DNA of 36,852 nt from Syntrophaceae bacterium UBA6109 (lineage in GTDB: Bacteria; Desulfobacterota; Syntrophia; Syntrophales; UBA6109), in assembly GCA_002428445.1 (NCBI GenBank), contig DIWJ01000033.1, positions 25,384 through 62,235 of the forward strand. The letters run 5' to 3'. This document shows positions 25,477 through 31,921 of this stretch, one piece after another. Numbering within the stretch: position 1 is the first letter of the stretch; every line of letters starts with the position of its first letter. Both the position numbers and the translations under genes were made by a program. A model generated the notes under the pieces. That model had not been told where the DNA came from. It saw nothing but the letters and a program-made list of their open reading frames with translations, and did not search any database.

Positions 25477-25809
25477 TCACACCTGGCGGCAGGCCTCTTC
25501 CGGCGAATCAAAAATCTTGAACAGGGAAGCGAATCCCGAGATGGAAATCACTTCCTTGACCGGACCCTGCAGGGCCGCGAAAACGAGCACGCCGTTTTTC
25601 GGTTTGAGCAGCTTCGCGGCGGCAAGGATGCAGCGCAGGCCGGCGCTGCTGATGTAATCGACTCCCCGGAGGTCGAGGACAAGGCGCGTCCCCCCTTCGG
25701 CGATCAGGCCCGTCAGGGCCCTTTCAAATTCGGGCGCCGTCACGGTATCGATCCGTCCGACGGGCGACACGACGATTGATTCCTTTTCCTTTCGCACCTT
25801 GACGTCCAT
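25477..25809 (-). CDS. STAS-domain anti-sigma factor antagonist (RsbV/SpoIIAA type)
   Basis: This 110-residue protein is one STAS domain. It has the typical start VVSPVGRIDTVTAPEFE and the phosphorylation segment LRGVDYISSAGLRCILAAAK, in which one Ser of the SS pair should be phosphorylated by the kinase and dephosphorylated by the PP2C enzyme. The ATG at 25809 is preceded by GGAGAGGGCAAGAACT. It lies 27 bases after the phosphatase gene and 4 bases before the kinase start, making the standard phosphatase-antagonist-kinase order. Confidence 0.94.
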   Translation of the reverse strand: MDVKVRKEKESIVVSPVGRIDTVTAPEFERALTGLIAEGGTRLVLDLRGVDYISSAGLRCILAAAKLLKPKNGVLVFAALQGPVKEVISISGFASLFKIFDSPEEACRQV

Positions 25810-25836
25810 AGTTCTTGCCCTCTCCGATGGGATATT

Positions 25837-27933
25837 TCACCGGCCGCCGCGGCGGGAGTCGCCGCCTGCGCCCCTGTAGGCGATCGTCAGAAGCGTGATG
25901 TCGTCGTACTGCGGGGCCTCTCCGGCAAAAGACCGGACATCGGCCACGACGGCATCCACGAGGGAAACCGTCCCGGCTCCCGCGCCGGCCGCGGCGACGC
26001 GTCTCAGGCGCTCCTCTCCATAGAATTCCCTGCTCCCGTTCTGGGCTTCCGTCACACCGTCCGTGTATAGCAAAAGAAGGTCTCCCGGCGCGAGCACAAT
26101 TTCCGTCGTCTTGTAGGCGACGCCTTCCAGGGCGCCGAGGAGGAATCCCTGCTCGATCGTCAGCGGCTCAGGATCCTTGCCTGCGTGAATCAGCAGCGGC
26201 GCCGGATGTCCCGCACCGGTGCAGCGAAGCCGCCCCGTCGTCAGGTCGAGGACGCCGCAGAAGATCGTCACGAACATGGACGTATCGTTGTCCCGGCAAA
26301 GCTCTCCGTTGACGGCCTCAAGAAGGTTCGACGGCGACAGGTCGCGCTCCGCCATGCCCTTCATCAGCGTTTTCGTCACGGCCATGAAAAGCGCCGCGGG
26401 AACGCCCTTCCCGGAGACATCCCCGATGGAGAAGAACAGGTGATCTTCGTCGAGGAGGAAGAAATCGTACAGGTCGCCCCCGACTTCCTTGGCCGGAATG
26501 AGGGTGGCATAGATGTCCATCTCCTTCCGTTCCGGAAAGGGGGGGAATTTTTTCGGCAGGAAGCTCATCTGGATCGCACGGGCGATCTTCAGTTCGCTTT
26601 CGATGCGCTCTTTGGCCGCCGTCGTTTCCGCCAGGTTGCTGATGTATTCCTTCAGGGCGCCCTTCATGTTCTCAAAAGAGCGGGAGAGCTCTCCCACCTC
26701 GTCCCGCGAACGGATCTCCGGCAACGGAACATCCAGGTTTCCCCGGGCAATTTCCGCCGCCTTCTCCGTCAGGACGCGCAGGGGCCGGGTAATCGTTCCC
26801 GAGATGATCACGATCACGATGAGCAGCACGAGGAATCCAACGCCGCCGATCATCAGGATCACGCGGTTGAGTTCGAAGATGTTCCCGAAGAGGTCCTTCT
26901 CGGGAAAAACGAGGCCGATGGACCAGCCAATGGAGGGAAGCGGGGCGTAAAACATCCAGGAATCCCTGCCGAAGGCGCCGCCCTTGAGGGGCACGAAACC
27001 CTTCCCGGACCATACCATGTGGCGGCCGATACGCCGCAGTTCCTCGTCCTGTGTGGCGTCGGCGAGGCTGAAGACGCTCTCGCGCATGATGTATTCCTTC
27101 TGCGGATGGATGACGAAGACGCCGTTGCGGGAAATGAGAAAGGAATAACCCTGCCGCTCGGGCATGAGCCTGCTGACGATGTCCTGCAGCCAGTCGAGGG
27201 AAACGTCCACCCGGACGATCCCGGCAAGGCTGCGCTCCCCCGCGGCCGCCCGGTAAAAGGGAACGGAAAAGGTCGCGACCAAGTCTCCGCCTTCGCCTTC
27301 ATGGACGTAAGGTTCGCTCCAGAGGGAGCGGTCCAGTTCCCGGGGAATCTGGTACCAGTCCTTGGTGAAATAGTCGTAATCGGCGCTGCCGATGAGGATT
27401 CGCTTCAGGCCGTCCGGGCCGCGATAAATGTAAGGGGCGTAGAACCGGGAGCGGCCGTCGAAGACTCTCGGCTCGAAGGCCACGGCGACGCCGAAAATCT
27501 CCGGGTTGGCCTGCAGGAGCCCCTCCATCTGACGGATCATGGCGGGGCCTTTCCGTCCCTCGCCGGACAGATCCCTGGCAAAGAAGGATGCGACTTTTTC
27601 GACGCCGCCGAGGACGTTGTCGACCTTTCCCAGCGTCACCATGGTCACGCCGAGGGCGTCCTTCTTCACATCTTCGAGGATTTCCTTGCGCAAGGTGACG
27701 TAGCTGTACAGAAAGGCCACGAGATAAATGACGGCCGTGCTGGTCAGGATGAACAGGGACAGTTTGAAGGCAAGCCCTCTCCCGAGACGGGATTGAAGAT
27801 TTCCGGAGGAAGCTCCGGAGAATCTTCGATCCCCGGGGAAGGGATCTTGAACATCATTCGCTCGCTTACCCCGCCGCAAGCCGCGGGGAATGCGCTCGCT
27901 GCCGGATTCAGGGCTTTTCGGGGCCAAAGACAT
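25837..27933 (-). CDS. Cache-HAMP-PP2C (RsbU/SpoIIE-type) sensor phosphatase
   Basis: This 698-residue membrane phosphatase has a first membrane helix at about residues 55-77, a periplasmic double-Cache sensor (roughly 80-355, with FGVAVAFEPRVF and DWYQIPRELDRSLWSEPYV), a second helix at about 360-382, a HAMP linker (SGTITRPLRVLTEKAAEIARG), a coiled coil, and a PP2C-type catalytic domain from about 465. Its metal motifs are EVGGDLYDFF, IGDVSGKGVPAA, LLYTDGVTEA and YDDITLL. It should dephosphorylate the downstream STAS protein when its ligand binds. The ATG at 27933 has GGAG about 7 bases upstream and overlaps the preceding gene by 26 bases; residues about 9-47 are encoded by a copy of the dispersed repeat. 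No later ATG, GTG or TTG exists between repeat and helix except TTG at 27879, inside the repeat. Confidence 0.93.
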   Translation of the reverse strand: MSLAPKSPESGSERIPRGLRRGKRANDVQDPFPGDRRFSGASSGNLQSRLGRGLAFKLSLFILTSTAVIYLVAFLYSYVTLRKEILEDVKKDALGVTMVTLGKVDNVLGGVEKVASFFARDLSGEGRKGPAMIRQMEGLLQANPEIFGVAVAFEPRVFDGRSRFYAPYIYRGPDGLKRILIGSADYDYFTKDWYQIPRELDRSLWSEPYVHEGEGGDLVATFSVPFYRAAAGERSLAGIVRVDVSLDWLQDIVSRLMPERQGYSFLISRNGVFVIHPQKEYIMRESVFSLADATQDEELRRIGRHMVWSGKGFVPLKGGAFGRDSWMFYAPLPSIGWSIGLVFPEKDLFGNIFELNRVILMIGGVGFLVLLIVIVIISGTITRPLRVLTEKAAEIARGNLDVPLPEIRSRDEVGELSRSFENMKGALKEYISNLAETTAAKERIESELKIARAIQMSFLPKKFPPFPERKEMDIYATLIPAKEVGGDLYDFFLLDEDHLFFSIGDVSGKGVPAALFMAVTKTLMKGMAERDLSPSNLLEAVNGELCRDNDTSMFVTIFCGVLDLTTGRLRCTGAGHPAPLLIHAGKDPEPLTIEQGFLLGALEGVAYKTTEIVLAPGDLLLLYTDGVTEAQNGSREFYGEERLRRVAAAGAGAGTVSLVDAVVADVRSFAGEAPQYDDITLLTIAYRGAGGDSRRGGR
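27793..27910 (-). repeat. Dispersed 118-bp palindromic repeat, copy D (within coding sequence)
   Basis: On the minus strand this copy starts with TGAATCCGGCAGCGAGCGC, whose first three bases are the stop codon of the NMT1-like gene, and ends at ATCTTCAA. Hairpin one carries a mismatch (CCCCGCGG/CGGCGGGG), the middle block is CCCCGGGGATCGAAGATTC and the third hairpin is CTCCGGAGC/TCCTCCGGA-type. The phosphatase frame is open across the whole copy. Confidence 0.9.
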
Positions 27934-28945
27934 GGAATTCTCCGTAAGACGGGACGCCGGCGGTCAGGCCCGCCCGGTACAGTTCCCTCGCCACGGTCAG
28001 GAAATCCTGCCGCGGCAGCACGCCCATGGGGATCGAGGAATCCTTCGGCCCGATGAGGTCCCGCATCCGGGCCAGCATCCACCGCTGGTGGGGACGGTTT
28101 GTCGCCACGTTCGCCTTCTGCACGTAACCCATGACGATGTCCAGGGCTTCTTCGGGATGGTCGAAGGCGTACCGCCACCCCTCCAGGGAGGCCGCGACAA
28201 AGCCGTCGCAGAGCGTCCGGTCCCTGCGGAACGTTTCCTCCAGCACGTAGATCCCGTCCTCGGGAAAGTTCAGGCCGTGCCGGTCGAGGAAGAAGGTGGT
28301 CAGGTCCTCTTCGTTCAGGCCGGAATTGAGGAGCGTGTAGTATTCGTTGTACCACATGGCGGAGGCGGCATCGACGCCGCCGCGCAGGAACAGGTTCACC
28401 GTCTCGCCCTGCGCGACGGGTTTCACCGTAACGCCGTACTTGCGGAAGAAGGCCGACGGCTGGACCTGAAAACTCGTCCAGAGGCTGACCTTGCGGTTCT
28501 GCAGGTCCCGGGGCGCAGCGATGCCGCTGCCCGCCTTCGCCACCAGCATAAACCCGGAACGCTGCATGAGCTGGCCGATGTTGATCAGGCGGACCCTGTT
28601 GTCCCGGAGCTGAATAGCCTCGGACAGAAACAAGGTAACGAAATCGGCCTGCCTCGCCGCCAGTGCGGCGCCGGCGGGACGGTCGGGGCCGCCGCGGAGA
28701 ACCGTCAGGTCGATACCGTATTTCCGATACAGTCCCTTTTCGTAGGCCGTGTAGAAGCCGGCAAACTGCGCCTGGGGACGCCATTGCGGGAGGAAGGTCG
28801 CCGTCTTCAATGCCGGGGCGCAGAAACCGGCGCCGGGCGTGAGAAGCAGGATCGGACCCGCCAGGAGGAGGAAAGCGAAAAGGATGGACAGGCGGAGATG
28901 CCGTGCAGGAGAGCTTTGGAAACGTTTTATGGAAGGAGATTGCAT
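27908..28945 (-). CDS. NMT1/THI5-like periplasmic solute-binding protein
   Basis: This 345-residue protein has a signal peptide (basic MQSPSIKRFQSSPARHLR, then a hydrophobic core ending GAGFCA) and an NMT1/THI5-type binding domain. Landmarks are TATFLPQWRPQAQFAGFYTAYEKGLYRKYGID, spread over the first 45 mature residues, then ADFVTLFLSEAIQLR and PRDLQNRKVSLW. Family members bind thiamine-pyrimidine precursors, aromatic or sulfonate compounds. No ABC permease or ATPase lies beside it; instead a sensor phosphatase, STAS protein and kinase follow, the phosphatase overlapping its end. It may present a ligand to the sensor. The ATG at 28945 follows GGGAAGAAACC; a GTG at 28960 is the alternative. 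Its stop codon is the first three bases of repeat copy D. Confidence 0.9.
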   Translation of the reverse strand: MQSPSIKRFQSSPARHLRLSILFAFLLLAGPILLLTPGAGFCAPALKTATFLPQWRPQAQFAGFYTAYEKGLYRKYGIDLTVLRGGPDRPAGAALAARQADFVTLFLSEAIQLRDNRVRLINIGQLMQRSGFMLVAKAGSGIAAPRDLQNRKVSLWTSFQVQPSAFFRKYGVTVKPVAQGETVNLFLRGGVDAASAMWYNEYYTLLNSGLNEEDLTTFFLDRHGLNFPEDGIYVLEETFRRDRTLCDGFVAASLEGWRYAFDHPEEALDIVMGYVQKANVATNRPHQRWMLARMRDLIGPKDSSIPMGVLPRQDFLTVARELYRAGLTAGVPSYGEFHVFGPEKP

Positions 28946-29014
28946 GGTTTCTTCCCGCACGAGTCCACTGAAAGACTCTCCGCGCCTGCGCTGACAAGCC
29001 TGTTCCGCCGGGGA

Positions 29015-29043
29015 AAGTTATCTCAGATCCGGAAGCGTGTCAA
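29015..29043 (-). promoter_or_regulatory. Promoter candidate for the NMT1-phosphatase-STAS-kinase operon
   Basis: On the minus strand a perfect TTGACA (29043-29038) is followed after 17 bases by TAACTT (29020-29015), a weak -10 box. Transcription would start near 29008, about 60 bases before the ATG at 28945. Confidence 0.45.
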
Positions 29044-29158
29044 CCTTGCCGGGTTGCGCCCTGTCGGGTTGCGCAGGAATCCCCGTTTTCAACTCCCGGG
29101 ACCGCAATCTCGCAAGAGAGACACCCTTGCGCAACGATTTTAATTCTTTCAAATACAG

Positions 29159-29208
29159 TTTAGAAACCTTCTAAAAAGTGATAAGTAAAACAAACGTTCT
29201 TACCACTT
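29159..29208. promoter_or_regulatory. Two adjacent inverted repeats, putative operator region
   Basis: TTTAGAA-ACC-TTCTAAA (29159-29175) is a perfect 17-bp palindrome. Directly after it, AAGTGATAAG (29176-29185) pairs with CTTACCACTT (29199-29208) with one mismatch. They lie in the 320-base divergent gap between the NMT1-like gene (-) and the unknown 29266 gene (+), about 60-105 bases before the latter, a good place for regulator binding. Confidence 0.5.
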
Positions 29209-29265
29209 TGGGGCTCACGGGGCGGTCTAAGATGAACCGTATTCCTGTATGCTGAGGGGCAGGAA

Positions 29266-30000
29266 ATGGAAGGATATGACATCCTGCGGAGACCCGGCTT
29301 CAAAACCCTCTGGGAATCCCTGTGCGAGTTGTGCAACAACGAGGCGCGGGAGTATGCGAAGCATATCCCCGCCGATTTCCAGGAAGTCTTTTACCACAGG
29401 CTCCGGCTCCGTTTTCAGGAATTCATCTATCTGGGCATTCTTTACGCCCTGAAATGGGATCTTTTTGCAAAAACCCATTATAGAAAATGGTTTGCAGAAA
29501 TCCACTCGCGCGAATCCGTCGGCTTTCTGAAAGATCTGGAACAGTACGAGGAACGGCATGGAGAAAAAATAACCGGTACCGTCACAAGGGCCAGGACCGG
29601 CGACGATGAAGCGATCTACAGACTGATCAAATGGGACAAGGCATTCCTTGGGCATGAGTTTGTCCTTTCCCATATCGCGCAGAGACAGCGCCACAAGGAC
29701 GAGAACTTCTTCCTCCGCATGGGAACAATCCTTCAAGAGAAATCTGATTGCGGAAATACTTTTCTTGAATCGAAGCACGAAACCATGAGCTCGTTTGTTC
29801 AATTCTGTCTCGACGCCCAACCGAATATCGAGCCTTCGGACGATTCTGAAAAGGGAACATTGAAGACCCTTGACGAGCTCCTTCATGACGTGGGCGCATT
29901 GGAGGGCGAGGAAGAAGTCATGCCCGTCGAAGACCGCGACTATTTCACGGATCTGGTCAGGAGGTACAGCAGAAAATTCGAATCGGACACAAAGGCCTGA
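29266..30000 (+). CDS. Hypothetical protein
   Basis: This 244-residue protein has no signal peptide, no membrane segment and no motif I recognise. It is mixed helical and charged, with aromatic-rich helices early (YHRLRLRFQEFIYLGILYAL), a middle HEFVLSHIAQRQRHKDENFF and an acidic tail. The N-terminal region up to about residue 80 contains FAKTHYRKWFAEIHSRESVGF. It is probably a cytoplasmic protein. The ATG at 29266 follows GAGGGGCAGGAA. Two BamE-like lipoprotein genes follow in the same direction, close enough (16 bases or more) for one transcript. Codon use resembles its neighbours, so I believe it is a real gene. Confidence 0.75.
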   Translation: MEGYDILRRPGFKTLWESLCELCNNEAREYAKHIPADFQEVFYHRLRLRFQEFIYLGILYALKWDLFAKTHYRKWFAEIHSRESVGFLKDLEQYEERHGEKITGTVTRARTGDDEAIYRLIKWDKAFLGHEFVLSHIAQRQRHKDENFFLRMGTILQEKSDCGNTFLESKHETMSSFVQFCLDAQPNIEPSDDSEKGTLKTLDELLHDVGALEGEEEVMPVEDRDYFTDLVRRYSRKFESDTKA

Positions 30001-30016
30001 AATCGTCCGCAACAGG

Positions 30017-30427
30017 ATGAATGCTTCCGGCATGATGCTCTCCCCGCCGCGGCGCAATGTTGTAAGCTTGCCCATGATGAATGCAGCGACCTTCCTCGCA
30101 TCGGTGCTTGTCTTGGCGCTTGTCGGCTGCGCGACTGAGCTGCCCCTGAAAGGCCGTGCGGATCTGCTGAATTTCCTCGCCGAAGGCAAGACCACCAGGG
30201 CGGAGGTGATTGCCGCGCTCGGCCAGCCGTCCGGCCGCTTTGAGAACGACAGAATCCTTACCTATCGACTCGGCTTCGAATCAGAGAACCGCGGTTATTA
30301 CCCCGTAGGGCGCGAGGCCGACCCGTCCAGGGGCTGGCCGACGTGGATGTTTGCGAAGTACAGTCTCGTGCTGGTTTTCGACGATGCCGGCACGCTGCGC
30401 AAACGCTCTTTGGTGGAAGTGAATTGA
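30017..30427 (+). CDS. BamE/SmpA-like lipoprotein
   Basis: This predicted lipoprotein of about 136 residues has a signal sequence with basic PPRRN before the hydrophobic MMNAATFLASVLVLALVGC, the last Cys being the lipidation site. The mature part has the SmpA/OmlA-type signature GKTTRAEVIAALGQPSG followed by RILTYRLGFE and a beta-rich end (YSLVLVFDDAGTLRKRSLVEV). BamE itself helps outer-membrane protein assembly, but many similar lipoproteins have other, unknown roles. The start is uncertain: ATG at 30017 keeps the basic region, while 30074 or 30077 would leave only the hydrophobic part. The next gene starts directly at its stop codon. Confidence 0.82.
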   Translation: MNASGMMLSPPRRNVVSLPMMNAATFLASVLVLALVGCATELPLKGRADLLNFLAEGKTTRAEVIAALGQPSGRFENDRILTYRLGFESENRGYYPVGREADPSRGWPTWMFAKYSLVLVFDDAGTLRKRSLVEVN

Positions 30428-31231
30428 ATGAAGGCGATCCGCCCCTTCACCGCCCGCGGCGCAACGAATAGGCTGGCGAAAAATCCCCGGCTGCCGTTTC
30501 TGGCCTTGGCACTGGCCCTCTGCATCTCCGGCTGCATGGTTCTTCCTCTCCCGGAACACCATTCAGGCTCGGCGCGCGCCAATATCAAAGAGGAGACGTC
30601 GCGGCAGTTTGAGATCGGCAAAACGACGAGGGCCGACGTCATCCTGGAGCTGGGCGAGCCGGACGCCGTGTCGCCGGACGAACGCCTGCTGGCTTATCGT
30701 GCGGAGAAGGTTCGTGCGATGTTTGGCTGCCTCGTCGGGAACTTGTCGGCTCCCATTACAAAGGATCTCTACCTCGTGGCGGAGTTCGACTTCCATGGCG
30801 TGCTGCGAAGATTGGCGCATTCCTCGCGTTGGGAATCGGTCAATCCTTATGAAATGCTGCTTTCCGCCGCCGACGCGAACGCGGTGCGGAAACCCGGCGA
30901 TTGGCTGAAGGCCGTCGAGGGCATGTTCGTCGCCAGCCGGGAAGACTTCTACAAGATGAGAAAGACGGGACAGTTGTTGATCACGGACAGGAATCTGCAG
31001 TTTGCCACCTATGTCGCCACGGGCCGATTCGCAAACACAGGGTCCGAGCTTGTCCTGCCGTTTCATGACATTGCCGGGGTCGGTGTGGACAGATTCAGCT
31101 ACGGGAAACGACTGGTCGTGCGTACGCGGGCAGGCGAGGTGCATTCCTTCCAGGTCTGGAAGGACAATATGCCGGACGAAGAGACGCTTCGGTCGGTCGC
31201 TGAACTTCTTCAGCGTAAAATCAGGAACTGA
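30428..31231 (+). CDS. BamE-like lipoprotein with C-terminal GRAM/PH-like domain
   Basis: This 267-residue lipoprotein begins with a basic region, then FLALALALCISGC, giving lipidation at Cys36. Residues about 55-130 repeat the BamE-like pattern of the preceding gene (EIGKTTRADVILELGEPD), so the two are paralogs. From about residue 160 the sequence looks like a GRAM/bacterial PH domain: ASREDFYKMRKTGQLLITDR, LPFHDIAGVGVDRFSYGKR and LVVRTRAGEVHSFQVW. The combination is uncommon. Its ATG directly follows the TGA of the previous gene, so translation is coupled. Its 3' end overlaps the opposing YheU-family gene by 11 bases. Function unknown; envelope role likely. Confidence 0.85.
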   Translation: MKAIRPFTARGATNRLAKNPRLPFLALALALCISGCMVLPLPEHHSGSARANIKEETSRQFEIGKTTRADVILELGEPDAVSPDERLLAYRAEKVRAMFGCLVGNLSAPITKDLYLVAEFDFHGVLRRLAHSSRWESVNPYEMLLSAADANAVRKPGDWLKAVEGMFVASREDFYKMRKTGQLLITDRNLQFATYVATGRFANTGSELVLPFHDIAGVGVDRFSYGKRLVVRTRAGEVHSFQVWKDNMPDEETLRSVAELLQRKIRN

Positions 31232-31469
31232 CACCCGCCTTCCTGAGGACGGGATCATCCGCCAGGAAGATATTGGTTGTTTCCGTCTCGTCATCAAAAA
31301 CGAGAACGGCCGATCCGTTTTCAAGTTTGCGTTTTGCCTGGCTGAATTTCGTTTCCCAGGAAGCCTCGACTTCACCGTAATCCGTGCCGCTTCTTGAAAG
31401 AAACTCCGCAATAACCCCTTCCAGGGCCTCGGGACTCAGCTTAGCGACGGGGATGATATGGACAGCCAT
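31221..31469 (-). CDS. YheU family (UPF0270) protein
   Basis: This 82-residue protein matches the YheU family. The core is IIPVAKLSPEALEGVIAEFL, then SRSGTDYGEVE, LENGSAVLVFDDETETTNIF. The family's role is not known. The ATG at 31469 follows GGAGGATATCC. Its end overlaps the plus-strand lipoprotein gene by 11 bases (convergent). It follows the cupin gene with 45 bases between and is probably cotranscribed with it. Confidence 0.88.
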   Translation of the reverse strand: MAVHIIPVAKLSPEALEGVIAEFLSRSGTDYGEVEASWETKFSQAKRKLENGSAVLVFDDETETTNIFLADDPVLRKAGVSS

Positions 31470-31514
31470 GGATATCCTCCGGTATTTCAGGGCCGGGCCG
31501 ACGGACGCGACGCC

Positions 31515-31844
31515 CTATTGATGATGAATCGCCAGCCAGATCGTGTCCTGTGCGGCATCCGTCCATTCCACACGATGTCTGCGGTGCCGCTCAATATGGA
31601 TGGTGTCGCCCGGCTTGAGGGTGATGAGATCCTCCCGATCCTCGAAACGCAAACCGGCGCTTCCCTTGAGGAGGATCACCTCTTCGCTGCCGTCCTGATC
31701 ATACCAGAAGCCTGCCGGCGAACAATGGCCGCGGGAGACAATTCTCTCCACGCGGAAACCCGGCGCGTCGAGAATGGTCTCGACGAATTCATCCTTCAGA
31801 TTCCCGGGGATGTCCGCAAAGAGATTCCTCGAAGGTTCGGCCAC
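31515..31844 (-). CDS. Cupin-domain protein
   Basis: This 109-residue protein is one small cupin barrel. The first motif region is SPAGFWYDQDGSEEVILLKG and the second is LKPGDTIHIERHRRHRVEWT, whose His residues could bind a metal. Members of this group are often stress- or sugar-binding proteins without a clear reaction. The start is a GTG at 31844 with GGAAGGAG about 8 bases upstream. It lies between the amidohydrolase (77-base gap) and the YheU-family gene in the same direction. Confidence 0.85.
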   Translation of the reverse strand: MAEPSRNLFADIPGNLKDEFVETILDAPGFRVERIVSRGHCSPAGFWYDQDGSEEVILLKGSAGLRFEDREDLITLKPGDTIHIERHRRHRVEWTDAAQDTIWLAIHHQ

Positions 31845-31921
31845 CAGAACACTCCTTCCTGCGATGGACGGCCGGTCCGGCCATGACCTGCGCCGGTACA
31901 GCCCGGCTCCCCGCCCTGTCT

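Noticed and set aside
27879..27879. TTG at 27879 as phosphatase start
   Set aside because: It lies inside the repeat hairpin without a ribosome binding site, whereas ATG 27933 has GGAG at good spacing; kept as a weak alternative only.
26185..28056. A 623-codon open frame on the plus strand, antisense to the sensor phosphatase
   Set aside because: The minus-strand phosphatase has all Cache, HAMP and PP2C motifs; the opposite frame shows random composition.
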